DNA of 12,196 nt from AP-15 sp035570935 (GTDB lineage: Bacteria > Pseudomonadota > Alphaproteobacteria > ATCC43930 > CGMCC-115725): the NCBI GenBank assembly GCA_035570935.1, contig DATMKU010000161.1, positions 1 through 12,196 on the forward strand, in the 5' to 3' direction. The notes beneath the pieces were generated by a model. The model did no database searches and was not told where the DNA came from. It saw only the letters and a program-made list of their open reading frames with translations. Below are positions 1-8,476 of the stretch, one piece after another. The position numbers were made by a program, and so were the translations under genes. Positions within the stretch are counted from its first letter, which is position 1. Every line of letters starts with the position of its first letter.

Positions 1-2
1 TG

Positions 3-914
3 CAAAACGCGGGCTACAATGTCATGTTGATCAACAACGGTAGTTTGATCGGCGAACTTACGGGAAAATTTTTGCCGTATTGCCATTCGGTGATTGAAAG
101 GCCGCGCGGCGGGCGTGATTTTGGCGGCTACAAATGGGGCAGCAAGGCATTGTGCGACCTGGAGCGCCGCAATGGGCAGGTCACGCAGGTCATTTATTGC
201 AACGACAGCATCTTTGTCCGACCCTCCACCTTGGCATTGTTGCTCAGCCGACTCCGGCAAATGAGCGACGACTACATCGGGATTACCGACACCTTCGACC
301 AGAGCTATCATGTGCAGAGCTGGTTTTTTGTCGCCTCGGGGGCGCTGTTTCATCGCCCGGAGTTCCAGCAATTTTGGCGCAGCTACGTCCCATTGTCGTA
401 TCGCAGGCATTGCATCAAGAACGGGGAAGTCGGGATTTCGCGTTATCTCTCAAAGCACGGCATCCACCCCAATCCTCTGTATACGCAAACGATGATCCTC
501 GATTTGATTTTCGAAGGAACATTGGCGCAAGCCGTCGATCGGTTGTTGCTGGGGCTGAGCCCTGGAGACTATCGCGAGCTGACCGCGGCCATGCAGCAGA
601 TTGCGTTTGCGCAGTCGCCCGATGGAACCGCTGGGAGTTTTTTGCGGCGCGACATCATGGAACAAATCGGGATGTCGAACACGATGAACACCGCGAATTT
701 GATCCTGATACGGTACACTGCCTTTCCATTTCTGAAAAAGGACCTCGTCTATCGAGGCGATTATCTGTTCAGCCAGATCCAGGACGCGATCGCCGAATGG
801 GTCGGCGAGGACGCCGCATATTTGACTGAGATATTCGCGTATTTTCGCTCGCGCGGCACCTTGCAGCGCCAGTATTCGCCATCGGCGATCCTCGCCCGAA
901 TGGGGCTATTGTGA
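3..914 (+). CDS. Rhamnan synthesis F-like glycosyltransferase, 5'-truncated by window edge
   Basis: The protein resembles the rhamnan synthesis protein F (RgpF) family, glycosyltransferase-like proteins used in assembling rhamnose-containing surface polysaccharide. Family-like signatures appear in order: RGGRDFGGYKWG near the visible N-terminus, YCNDSIFVRP (an NDS motif in the putative nucleotide-sugar domain), HVQSWFFVASGALFHRPEF, IKNGEVGISRYLSKHG, and a C-terminal FPFLKKDLV segment. The reading frame is open to the window edge without a stop (codons for QNAGYNV precede the first ATG at 24). The true start is therefore upstream and 24 is not a credible start. The next glycosyltransferase follows closely on the same strand, which suggests a polysaccharide biosynthesis operon continuing to the left. 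The family call is fairly secure; donor, acceptor and linkage cannot be read from the sequence. Confidence 0.8.
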   Translation, partial: QNAGYNVMLINNGSLIGELTGKFLPYCHSVIERPRGGRDFGGYKWGSKALCDLERRNGQVTQVIYCNDSIFVRPSTLALLLSRLRQMSDDYIGITDTFDQSYHVQSWFFVASGALFHRPEFQQFWRSYVPLSYRRHCIKNGEVGISRYLSKHGIHPNPLYTQTMILDLIFEGTLAQAVDRLLLGLSPGDYRELTAAMQQIAFAQSPDGTAGSFLRRDIMEQIGMSNTMNTANLILIRYTAFPFLKKDLVYRGDYLFSQIQDAIAEWVGEDAAYLTEIFAYFRSRGTLQRQYSPSAILARMGLL

Positions 915-968
915 CATGGCTCGTTGACCGAGCGCGGCGGCGGACCGACAAGGTGGCCAGGGGCCGGG

Positions 969-2009
969 GTGGGGCCGAAAACCGGGAATGTTCGCGTCGC
1001 GGCGTTTACCGGCGGGGCAAAGGCGCCGTCGGCGCGGTTTCGCGTGCGCCAGTATATTCCGTTGCTGGCGAGTGCGGGTGTCGATGTCGTCGAGTTCGGC
1101 CCGGGGCTCGGCTCCTATCCGCCCGAGCGGCGCTGGCGGCGCCCGGCGTGGCTCGTGGGGGCGCTGGCGCAGCGGCTGCCGCAGGTCGCGGCCGGATGGG
1201 CGGCGGATTTGACCCTGCTGCATCGCGAGATGATCTCGACCCTTTATACGCTGGAACGGTTCACCCGGCGGCCGCGGATCGTCGATGTCGACGACGCCAT
1301 TCACCTCTTTCGCCGGGGGTGGGCCGCCAGACATTTGGCCGAGCGCGCCGATCTCGTCGTCGTCGGCAATGACTGGCTCGCCGAGGCGTGGCGTCGCTGG
1401 AACGCGGCGGTGGAGGTGCTGCCGACCGCGGTCGATACCGATTTTTACCGCGCCAGACCGTTGCCCGAGCGCCCGTCCGTCGGCTGGATCGGGTCGTTTG
1501 GCAATTTGCGATATCTGGAAGGGATCGCGCCGGCGCTGGCCGCGATCGTGCGCCGCTTTCCGCAGGTGTCGATCGCTGTGTGCAGCGAGCGGCTCCCCAA
1601 CTTGCCGGGTTTGCCGGTGCGCTATGTGCCGTGGTCGCGCGCCGCCGAGAACGATTTCCTCGCTTCCCTGACCTTGGGGCTGATGCCGCTCGAGGATGGC
1701 CCCTGGGAGCGCGGCAAATGCAGCTTCAAGATGCTGCAATATATGGCCGCCGGGCGCCCCTGCGTGGTGTCGCCGGTGGGGATGAACAGGGATGTGCTGG
1801 CGCACGGCGAAATCGGGCTGGCGGCCGTGACCCAAGCCGAGTGGGTCGAGGCGATATCGCGCATCCTCGCCGATCGCCGCGGGGCGGAGCAGCTTGGTGC
1901 AGCCGGCCGCGCGGTTGCGCAACAGCAATACAGCCTGACCGCCCTGGCGCCGCGACTGGCGCAATTGATCCGCAGCCTCGCGGGATCGCCGCAACCGCAG
2001 ACGACCTGA
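969..2009 (+). CDS. GT4-type glycosyltransferase (group 1 family)
   Basis: This is a cytoplasmic or peripheral sugar transferase with the GT-B fold, probably adding a sugar to a polysaccharide or lipid-linked acceptor. Counting residues from the possible TTG start at 924, it shows VRVAAFTGG (23-31) as the first beta-strand and glycine loop, a VDVDDA motif (120-125), VLPTAVDTDFY (165-175) at the domain junction, VGWIGSFGNLRYLEG (186-200) opening the C-terminal domain, and GKCSFKMLQYMAAGRP (264-279), the usual sugar-nucleotide-binding segment of this group. The classic EX7E pair is degenerate. Start choice: an in-frame stop (the end of the previous gene) lies at 912-914. TTG at 924 gives 361 residues. 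GTG at 969 gives 346 and has AGGGG five bases upstream, so I prefer 969. It probably belongs to the same operon as the upstream RgpF-like gene. The specific substrate is unknown. Confidence 0.85.
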   Translation: MGPKTGNVRVAAFTGGAKAPSARFRVRQYIPLLASAGVDVVEFGPGLGSYPPERRWRRPAWLVGALAQRLPQVAAGWAADLTLLHREMISTLYTLERFTRRPRIVDVDDAIHLFRRGWAARHLAERADLVVVGNDWLAEAWRRWNAAVEVLPTAVDTDFYRARPLPERPSVGWIGSFGNLRYLEGIAPALAAIVRRFPQVSIAVCSERLPNLPGLPVRYVPWSRAAENDFLASLTLGLMPLEDGPWERGKCSFKMLQYMAAGRPCVVSPVGMNRDVLAHGEIGLAAVTQAEWVEAISRILADRRGAEQLGAAGRAVAQQQYSLTALAPRLAQLIRSLAGSPQPQTT

Positions 2010-2090
2010 CCGGGCTCGCGCGGCAGCGCTGGGAACGGCGGTGCCGATGACGTAGCCTCGCTTTGATTTGCGAACAGGGAGAGTGCTGCG

Positions 2091-3389
2091 ATGGCGCAAG
2101 ACCAACCACGTCTGTTGATCAAGAACGGGACGCTGATCGACGGGACGGGGAGAGACCCGGTGGCGAACACGGTGATTGTCGTCGAGGGCAACCGGATCGC
2201 GCATGTCGGCGACACCCGCGGCATGATGCGGCCGGAATGCCCGGATGATCGAGTCGTCGACGCCGCGGGCAAACATATTCTGCCCGGGCTGATCGACGCG
2301 CACTGCCACATCTCGCTGCATCAGGGCGCGTTGCCGGGCGTCAAGTACTCGTCGAGCGCCGAGTTCTGCACCTTGTGGGCGGCATACGCGATCGGTCGCG
2401 TGTTGCGCGCCGGCGTCACGAGCATCGCCGTGCCGGGCGGCAAATGGTTCACCGACGTCACGGTCCGCGAGGCGGTATCGGGCGGGTTGTTGGAGGGGCC
2501 GCGCATGGTCGTCGCCAGTCGCGCGCTGAGCAATTACGGCGGCATCTTCGATCCCGACCCCTACCCGGCCTGGGAGGGCAGCCCGAGCGACGCCGCCGGC
2601 GTGTTGTGCAACACCCGCGACGAGTTCATTCGCGAGACCCGCAAACAATGCAAACGCGGCGTCGACCTGATCAAGATCGCGGATTCCTATTGGGGCGATA
2701 TCCAAACCTGCGCCGATGATGAGATCGCGGCGGTTGCCGACGAGGCGCACCGGCACAATGTCAAGGTCGCGATCCATTCGCGCGGCTCGACCTCGACCCG
2801 GGCCGCGGCCAAGGCCGGGATCGATCTGATCTACCACGCCGACCGGGCGAGCGAGGACGACCTCGATGTCGTCGCCAAGGCCGGTATGCCGATCGCTCCG
2901 GTATTGACCGCACCCTGGATCGGGGTGGAACAAGGCATCGGCCGCGCTGTCGGCGGCCCGTCGATCGATCGGCTGCGGGCCCAGCTCGACCAGAGCTTTC
3001 AGATGATCCGCAATGCCCGCGACCGTGGCATCCCGATTTTGAGCGGCAGCGACACCGGCAACGGCTCGGCGTTTCATCACGGACGCTGGCACGGTAAGGA
3101 GGCCGAACTCTTTGTCAAGGAAGTCGGCATGACCCCGGTCGAGGCGATCGCCGCCAACACCAGCCGCAATGCCGGGCTTCTCGGCCTTGCCGGCGAACTC
3201 GGCGTCGTCGCCCCTGGGATGCTGGCCGACATCGTGATCTGGAACCGCGACCCGGTTGCCGACATCACCGTGCTGCAATCCCCGGACGAGATCGCGCTGA
3301 TCGTCAAGGATGGCCGCATTATCGACCGCGGCGCCCAAGGCTTTCTTCCCTTGCCCGAGGAGCCGGGGCGCGCCCGGATGCTCGCCTGA
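2091..3389 (+). CDS. Metal-dependent amidohydrolase (imidazolonepropionase/prolidase-like)
   Basis: This is a 432-residue cytoplasmic hydrolase of the amidohydrolase superfamily. Such enzymes cleave amide, imide or ester bonds with one or two metal ions. The full metal-site set is visible: DAHCH with His71 and His73 after the LPGLIDAH strand, Lys195 in DLIKIADS (the candidate carboxylated bridging lysine), His229 in VAIHSRG, His249 in IYHADR, and Asp321 in LSGSDTGNG. The N-terminal LIKNGTLIDGTG and C-terminal GMLADIVIWNRDP segments form the usual small beta-sandwich. There is no signal peptide. The ATG is supported by AGGGAG nine bases upstream (2076-2081). An 81-base gap separates it from the glycosyltransferase, so it may be transcribed separately. 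It resembles proteins often annotated as amidohydrolase or Xaa-Pro dipeptidase. The substrate is not predictable, and a link to the nitrile hydratase 5 kb away is only speculation. Confidence 0.9.
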   Translation: MAQDQPRLLIKNGTLIDGTGRDPVANTVIVVEGNRIAHVGDTRGMMRPECPDDRVVDAAGKHILPGLIDAHCHISLHQGALPGVKYSSSAEFCTLWAAYAIGRVLRAGVTSIAVPGGKWFTDVTVREAVSGGLLEGPRMVVASRALSNYGGIFDPDPYPAWEGSPSDAAGVLCNTRDEFIRETRKQCKRGVDLIKIADSYWGDIQTCADDEIAAVADEAHRHNVKVAIHSRGSTSTRAAAKAGIDLIYHADRASEDDLDVVAKAGMPIAPVLTAPWIGVEQGIGRAVGGPSIDRLRAQLDQSFQMIRNARDRGIPILSGSDTGNGSAFHHGRWHGKEAELFVKEVGMTPVEAIAANTSRNAGLLGLAGELGVVAPGMLADIVIWNRDPVADITVLQSPDEIALIVKDGRIIDRGAQGFLPLPEEPGRARMLA

Positions 3390-3395
3390 GCAAGA

Positions 3396-4916
3396 TTATC
3401 GCGGTGTGCTACCCGCGCGGGCGAAATCCTGACTCGATGTCAATTCGCCAGTTGCAAAGGCGAGTGCCGCGGCATTGATCAGCGACTGGGCGTGGGCCTG
3501 GGCCACCGCGGCGCGGGCCGCGGCCAGCCCGGTCTGCGCTGAAACCGCGTCGGTAAACGTGCCCACACCCTGCGCATAGGAATCGCTGGCGCTGTGGAAC
3601 GCCGCATTTGACGCGGTCTGCAGCGCGACTGCCGCATCGTATTGCTGCAGCCCGGTTTCGACCTGATCATAGGCGAGCGCCACTTCGCGCAAAGCCTGAT
3701 CGGTGCTCTCGTTCAGCTCGTCCGCCACCGCTTCGCGCTGCGACTGGGCGAGGTGCAACTTGTTTTGCAGCAATCCGCCTTCGTAAAGCGGCCATTCGAG
3801 GTTCAAAACCAGCGCACCCTGCGGCCGGCCGACCCCGAAATAAGGCGAGTTGTCGACGTTGAGCCGGCTTATATTGCCCTGCACATTGGCGCTCAGCGAA
3901 ATTTTCGGAGCGAGAGCGGAGCGCGCCGCAGCGATATTCGCATCGGTCGCGCGCAATTTCGCGACATTGGCCAACAGATCGGGTCGGCGCTGCAACGCCT
4001 TGCGGAGCGTGTCGTCGACGGTGCGCGCGGTACGCGGCGGCAGCGGGCGCGTCGATGCGTCCGCCACATGCAAGGTCGTTGTCGGCGGCAGCTCCATCGC
4101 CGCGAGCAATGTGTACATCGCATCGTGCTGCGTCGCGGTTGCTTGCGCGAGATCGTATTGCGCCTGCGCCGTCCCGCGCCGCGCGAGTTGAACGTTGACA
4201 ATGGTAGCCAGGCCGCGGCCGGACAGCGCCTCGGCCGATTGCTGTACCACCTGCGCATCGGCCAAGGCCTGCCGCTCCGCGCGCACCGCGGCATCGGCGC
4301 CGTCCAGCATGAAGTAGGCACGGGCGACGTTGAAGATCAGCTGCTGGTGCGCCGCCGTAAATGCCGCGTTACCGGCGATCGACAGCTGGCCGGCCGCTTC
4401 GACCGCCGCCGCGCGGCCGCCAAAATCGAGCAGCAGATAGCTTACCGCAAGCTGCGGAACGACTTCCTGGATGTTGGCGGTGATAAAGCCCTGCGCCACG
4501 AGATTACTGGGGAACGGCGATACAATATGCTCGTAGCCGGCGACGGCGCTCGCCGTCAGCGCCGGAAGATAGGCGGCGCGCGCAATGCCGACGTTGATCG
4601 CCGCCTGCCGCGCCTGTTCCCAGGCGACGCGCGTCGCCGGGTTGCGGCGCTGGGCGATATCGATCAATTCGACAAGCGAATAGACATGGCTGGGATCAAT
4701 GTCGGCGTGCGACGGCAGATGGACTGCCGTGTTGGGCGGCACCGTGAATTGCTGGGATGGCCCGGGCCGGGATAAGGCCGGCTGCGTCGCGACCTCTTCG
4801 GACAAGCGGACTTGCCACGGGGTGTCGGGTGATGCCGGGGCCAAGTCGCGCGTGTCGTTACAGGCGCCGAGCAGCGCGCATCCGGCGAGCGCGATGCGTT
4901 GCAGACTAGCCGGCAC
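3396..4916 (-). CDS. TolC/NodT-type outer-membrane efflux lipoprotein
   Basis: This is the outer-membrane channel of a tripartite exporter, 506 residues long and in the usual range for the outer-membrane factor family. The N-terminus is a lipoprotein signal peptide with the lipobox LLGAC (lipidated Cys19), as in NodT/OprM-type channels. The body shows two similar alpha-helical repeats: AQRRNPATRVAWEQARQAA with SYLLLDFGGRAAAVEAA in the first, and ALQRRPDLLANVAKLRA with NLEWPLYEGGLLQNKL in the second. This is the typical internal duplication. Translation starts at GTG 4916, inside the last codons of the FUSC gene (11-base overlap), so it is probably translationally coupled. It is the last gene of the minus-strand operon. 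Its position matches mdtP in the ytcA-mdtNOP arrangement. Its stop lies 6 bases from the convergent amidohydrolase stop. Confidence 0.93.
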   Translation of the reverse strand: MPASLQRIALAGCALLGACNDTRDLAPASPDTPWQVRLSEEVATQPALSRPGPSQQFTVPPNTAVHLPSHADIDPSHVYSLVELIDIAQRRNPATRVAWEQARQAAINVGIARAAYLPALTASAVAGYEHIVSPFPSNLVAQGFITANIQEVVPQLAVSYLLLDFGGRAAAVEAAGQLSIAGNAAFTAAHQQLIFNVARAYFMLDGADAAVRAERQALADAQVVQQSAEALSGRGLATIVNVQLARRGTAQAQYDLAQATATQHDAMYTLLAAMELPPTTTLHVADASTRPLPPRTARTVDDTLRKALQRRPDLLANVAKLRATDANIAAARSALAPKISLSANVQGNISRLNVDNSPYFGVGRPQGALVLNLEWPLYEGGLLQNKLHLAQSQREAVADELNESTDQALREVALAYDQVETGLQQYDAAVALQTASNAAFHSASDSYAQGVGTFTDAVSAQTGLAAARAAVAQAHAQSLINAAALAFATGELTSSQDFARAGSTPR

Positions 4917-7092
4917 GGAATGCGTAGCCGACCGGCGGCGGGATCACCGGTTGCGGTTGCGGACCGACTGCGTCCAGAATTTCGCGAATGTCTCGGTACA
5001 GCAGCCCGTACCAGGCCGCGAGCGCCGCGAGATAATCACCTGCACCGGAAAAGACTGGCGGTTCCGGCAGACCGCCCGACACCGCCCCCGCTCCCTCACC
5101 GCTGCGCACCCATAACGCGGCTTGCTGGAACCATGCCGCCAGCATCTGATGATGCGCGCCATACGCCTCGCGCACCGGCGGAGGCAGGTTGCGCCAAGCC
5201 GTGTCGGCGCGCAGGTCGAGGATCTGCGAGATCGAGATAAACAGTCGGCCGACCTTGTCCACCACGGTCGCGTCGATCGGCCGCCGCGAGGCCATGCGCC
5301 TCGTGTCTCTCGTTTCAAATAAATCGTTGGTGAGGACCGCGCGCGCCTGCGCGATCGCCTCTCCGAACGCCATCTCGGCCGCGGACCGCGTGGGTAGCGC
5401 GATCTCGCGGTCGGCTCCGGCGCCCAAACCCGCCAGTGCCGCCAGTTGCTCCAATGCCTTGGCAAGGTTGGTGCGCACGACGTTGGCCACGCTCACCGGC
5501 CAGATCGTCGTGAAGATGACAAAGATCACGATATTGCCGAACAGAATGCCGATCGTGCGGTCCCGCGCGGTATACATGTCAATCGTCGGGCCGTAGCCTT
5601 GCAGCACGACAAGGTAGAAAGCGAGGCTGATCTGCAGGCCGGCATAGGCAATGCGCTCGCTGCCACCGGCGATCCACGCCGCGAGCAACGTCACCGGTGC
5701 CAGCAATAGGAAAAGGTGGCCGAGATCGGTCATGTCAGGCATCAGCAGCAGGATCGCGCCGAGGCCGAGCCCCGCACCGATCAAGCAGCCGATGAAGCGC
5801 AACGTCGCCTTGTGGATCGTCTCGCCGACCGTGCCGAGCGCGACGAAGAAGCAGGTGATCACGCAGGTATGGATGCCGGGCCAGTCAGCGAGGTTCATGG
5901 CGAAATAGCAGACCATCACGGCCAGCGTGACCTTGAGGGCGAAGCGGGCGTGATCCGGGTTGGTGAACGCATCCGCCGCCAGCAGCTGTCGCGGCAATCG
6001 CGTGGCGCCTTCCGCCTCCTTGCTCGCCACCGTTCCAGCCAGCGCCTCGCGGATCTCGCGCAGCGTGAGCGTGATCCGGTCGGCCACGGGTCGGGCGGCT
6101 CCGGTCGCGGTGATGGTGACCGGTTCGAAGCTCGGGGCCGCGCCATCCTGCAGCGCGCGTTCCGCCGCGCGGCAGACGCCCGCCGCCGGAACCAGCGGGT
6201 TGCGCGCGTCGCCCGCGACGCGGAACCAGGCGAGCAGCAGGAGGCCGAGTCGGCCGATCCCGTCGATCAGCGACGCGCCCCAGGTGAGGCGAGGTCGGCC
6301 ACGGTGCAGCAGTCCGGCGAGATGGTGCAGCTTGTGCAGCTGTGCTGTGCCCTCGAAGGCTTGGGCTTCGAGCCGGCGTTCCGCTCCGCTCTCGCCGGCG
6401 CAAAAGCGTGCGGCCGTTGCCAGTCGCTCGGCCAGCGCCTGGTACAGCAGGAGCGCCGGGTCGCGCCCGGTCAGCAGGTTGGCGACGATTAGCAGGATGA
6501 CGGGGAGGGCAACGGCCAGGCTCAACCAGAGGAGAAAACGCAACAGCGCTTCTTCCGGCGAGACAAAGACGATCTCCGGCAACGCGAACTGCTCCGCATT
6601 GCCCGCGGTCGCGGGCTGCAGCGCGAGGCCGAGCACCTGGTCGCCCAAGGTCAGGCCGTAGGCAACGATGAAACCGCCGACGAAGAACACCGGTCCCGGC
6701 GTCGCCGCCCGCGACAGAAACATCGCGACGAAGGTCATTGCCGCCATCAGCGGAATCCGTAACGCTGGTTCCGACAGGCTGAGCATGAAGACCGCAATCG
6801 TCACGAAAATCGCCAGGACGACGGCGATGCCCGCGAGCAGCGCGGTCAGGACAGTGGAGGCAGCCTCGCGACCCGACAGGAACAGAACAATGTAGGCCGA
6901 GAGGGCAATCTCGGTGAGGCGGAAGGTTTCGGCTATCGCGATGAGGCCGAGGAGCACGACGACGATGCGCGTGCAGTCGCCGAGCCGGCCGGGGGTTGGA
7001 CGGAGTTCGCGGCGCAGCAGTGCAACGAGTTCGCGCGCGTCGCCCTCGTCCACATCGGGCGGAATGTTGTTGCGCGCCGGCGGGGCCCTCAT
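4906..7092 (-). CDS. FUSC-family inner-membrane transporter (AaeB/MdtO-like)
   Basis: This 728-residue integral membrane protein belongs to the fusaric acid resistance/aromatic acid exporter family, the inner-membrane component of a three-part pump. It has the typical duplicated layout. A first block of hydrophobic helices lies at roughly residues 43-205, followed by a long soluble middle region (about 210-383). A second helix block runs at about 384-533, and a cytoplasmic C-terminal domain completes it. The second block opens with HARFALKVTLAVMVCYF and ends with ARDRTIGILFGN, both typical of the family. The start ATG at 7092 overlaps the stop of the adaptor gene as ATGA, and the 3' end overlaps the outer-membrane factor gene, so coupling in one operon is likely. 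Known relatives export p-hydroxybenzoate-type acids (AaeB) or act with MdtN/MdtP. The substrate here is not determined. Confidence 0.92.
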   Translation of the reverse strand: MRAPPARNNIPPDVDEGDARELVALLRRELRPTPGRLGDCTRIVVVLLGLIAIAETFRLTEIALSAYIVLFLSGREAASTVLTALLAGIAVVLAIFVTIAVFMLSLSEPALRIPLMAAMTFVAMFLSRAATPGPVFFVGGFIVAYGLTLGDQVLGLALQPATAGNAEQFALPEIVFVSPEEALLRFLLWLSLAVALPVILLIVANLLTGRDPALLLYQALAERLATAARFCAGESGAERRLEAQAFEGTAQLHKLHHLAGLLHRGRPRLTWGASLIDGIGRLGLLLLAWFRVAGDARNPLVPAAGVCRAAERALQDGAAPSFEPVTITATGAARPVADRITLTLREIREALAGTVASKEAEGATRLPRQLLAADAFTNPDHARFALKVTLAVMVCYFAMNLADWPGIHTCVITCFFVALGTVGETIHKATLRFIGCLIGAGLGLGAILLLMPDMTDLGHLFLLLAPVTLLAAWIAGGSERIAYAGLQISLAFYLVVLQGYGPTIDMYTARDRTIGILFGNIVIFVIFTTIWPVSVANVVRTNLAKALEQLAALAGLGAGADREIALPTRSAAEMAFGEAIAQARAVLTNDLFETRDTRRMASRRPIDATVVDKVGRLFISISQILDLRADTAWRNLPPPVREAYGAHHQMLAAWFQQAALWVRSGEGAGAVSGGLPEPPVFSGAGDYLAALAAWYGLLYRDIREILDAVGPQPQPVIPPPVGYAFRAG

Positions 7093-8111
7093 TTCTCGAT
7101 CACGATCACCGCCGAGGCGCCGAGGCGCATCAAATCGTCGGGCGGCGCGTCGAGCGAAATGCGCACCGGGAAGCGCGCCGCAATGCGTACCCAGTTCAGG
7201 GTGCGCTCGACATGCGGCAGGCCCCCCAGCGTGACGCTGACATCCGACGCGACACCCCAGCCGAGGCTTTCAACCTCGCCGCGCAATGGACGGTTTGGCT
7301 GCGCCATCACATAGACCGTCGCGCGCTGCCCCGGCTTGATGCCGGCGAGTTCGGTTTCACGGAAATTGCCGATCGCATACCAATGCTCGGTATCGATGAT
7401 CGTGAACAGCGGGTGGCCGACAGCGGCGAATTCGCCGGCGGCGATGTCGAGCGCGGTGATGCGGCCATCGCAGGGCGCGTATACGACAGTCTTGCTTAGA
7501 TCGCGCTCTGCCAGCGCGAGTGTTGCGCGCGCGGCTTCGAGCTGGCTCGCGATCGGCTTGGTGCTGGTGATCCCTTGACGCGCCTCGGTGGCCTGCAGCT
7601 GCGCCTGCACGAGCGCGATTTGCGATGTGCGCTGCGTGGTGCGGGCCTGGTCGACTTGTTGGGCGGTGACGAAACCGCGCCCAAGCAGCGGCTCGATCCG
7701 CGCCAGCGTGCTGGCGGCGAGAGTGCGCTGCGCCTCGGCGGCGCCGATGCCGCGGGCGGCGGCGTCGGCCTTGGAGGTTTGCGAGGCGACCTGGTCGGCG
7801 GTGACGTCGAGTGTCGCCTCCAGCTCGTGGACCGCGGCGCGCGCCTGGTCCACCCGCAGCCGGTAGGGTTCTGGGTCGATCCGGAGCAGCACCTGGCCGC
7901 GCTGCACCTTCTGGTTGTCGCGGACATCGAGTTGGACTATGCGGCCGCTGACATCGGGCGCCATGTGGACGATGTCGGCTTGCAGATAGGCATCATCGGT
8001 ACGCGGCCGTGCGTCGATCCGGCGTGCTACGAGCACCCCGGTCACCACGAGACCCGCCAATGCCAAGAGGCTGACCAGGATCCCGGCCATTTTGCGCAGC
8101 GCCGACATCAC
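7089..8111 (-). CDS. HlyD/EmrA-type periplasmic adaptor (MdtN/AaeA-like)
   Basis: This membrane fusion protein bridges the FUSC transporter and the outer-membrane channel. It has one N-terminal membrane anchor (about residues 9-29), then the hallmark TDDAYLQADIV (38-48) that begins the lipoyl half-motif. A long alpha-helical hairpin follows (about 84-205, rich in Ala, Gln and Glu). The second half-motif and barrel come next: TVVYAPCDGRI, then AAGEFAAVGHPLFTIID and NFRETELAGIKPGQRATV. The whole is 340 residues, a usual size. The start is ambiguous between GTG at 8111 and the adjacent ATG at 8108. Both sit directly against the stop of the YtcA-like gene (TGA then GTGATG), which indicates coupled translation. 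It overlaps the FUSC start by four bases (ATGA). The family assignment is firm; the cargo is unknown. Confidence 0.93.
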   Translation of the reverse strand: MMSALRKMAGILVSLLALAGLVVTGVLVARRIDARPRTDDAYLQADIVHMAPDVSGRIVQLDVRDNQKVQRGQVLLRIDPEPYRLRVDQARAAVHELEATLDVTADQVASQTSKADAAARGIGAAEAQRTLAASTLARIEPLLGRGFVTAQQVDQARTTQRTSQIALVQAQLQATEARQGITSTKPIASQLEAARATLALAERDLSKTVVYAPCDGRITALDIAAGEFAAVGHPLFTIIDTEHWYAIGNFRETELAGIKPGQRATVYVMAQPNRPLRGEVESLGWGVASDVSVTLGGLPHVERTLNWVRIAARFPVRISLDAPPDDLMRLGASAVIVIEK

Positions 8112-8357
8112 TCAATGGCCGAGCCAAATGAGCCAGGCAAGCAGCGTCGCGGAGATCGCCAGCGCGGCGTAAGTCAGCAGCGGGGCAACGACATACGCGT
8201 CGATGCCGGCCGCTGCGAGAAGTTGACGGATGATGACGGCGGCGACGATGCCGACGACCGCGCACAGCATCCAGGCCGGGAAATAGGAGCCGAGCAGGTC
8301 CATCGTCGGCGAGTGACTGCACCCTGAGACCACCGCAGCAGCCGCGACATGCTGCAC
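8112..8357 (-). CDS. YtcA-like small membrane lipoprotein
   Basis: A small gene of about 81 residues immediately upstream of the adaptor gene. The segment VVSGCSHSPTMDLLGSYFPA is a lipobox (VSGC) followed by the conserved start seen in E. coli YtcA (which I recall as SGCSLSPAIPVIGAYYPSW). Two hydrophobic helices follow, roughly residues 30-48 and 56-78, separated by a short loop. E. coli ytcA also lies beside mdtN, so sequence and context agree. The protein's role is unknown in general; it is presumably an accessory part of the exporter. The start is uncertain. GTG at 8357 puts the lipid-modified cysteine at residue 13 but has no clear Shine-Dalgarno and few positive charges before the hydrophobic stretch. 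ATG at 8465 would give 117 residues with an implausibly long, polar N-terminus, but would place the gene only 11 bases after the nitrile hydratase accessory gene. Confidence 0.75.
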   Translation of the reverse strand: MQHVAAAAVVSGCSHSPTMDLLGSYFPAWMLCAVVGIVAAVIIRQLLAAAGIDAYVVAPLLTYAALAISATLLAWLIWLGH

Positions 8358-8476
8358 AGCGCGCGCGGCGTGGCGGCATCGGTCCGGTCGAACCCACGCG
8401 CTGCGCCCGACAAGAATTGAACCCCGACACTCGCGACCAGAAACACGATCGGCTAAGGGCTTCATCGCAAATCTTG

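Noticed and set aside
2010..2090. Possible terminator or promoter between the GT4 and amidohydrolase genes
   Set aside because: Only a weak CGGCA...TGCCG pair with a long loop and no T-run, and no convincing -35/-10 pair. Only the Shine-Dalgarno is supported.
906..3338. An 810-codon open frame on the minus strand opposite the GT4 and amidohydrolase genes
   Set aside because: It is the antisense shadow of two clearly recognisable genes in GC-rich DNA. Its translation is rich in Arg, Ala, Asp and His without domain signatures, and it crosses gene boundaries.
3642..4775. A 377-codon plus-strand open frame opposite the outer-membrane factor gene
   Set aside because: It is Arg-rich with no motifs, and the opposite strand encodes an evident TolC-family lipoprotein.
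5716..6661. Long plus-strand open frames opposite the FUSC gene
   Set aside because: They have low-complexity Arg/Ser/Ala translations, and the FUSC protein on the other strand is complete.
7575..8327. A 250-codon plus-strand open frame opposite the adaptor and YtcA-like genes
   Set aside because: It has no recognisable domain and runs antisense to two family-assigned genes.
8405..8430. GGTTCAATTC on the minus strand, resembling a tRNA or tmRNA T-arm
   Set aside because: The flanking bases do not form a 5-base T-stem, and no acceptor stem, anticodon arm or CCA end is seen.
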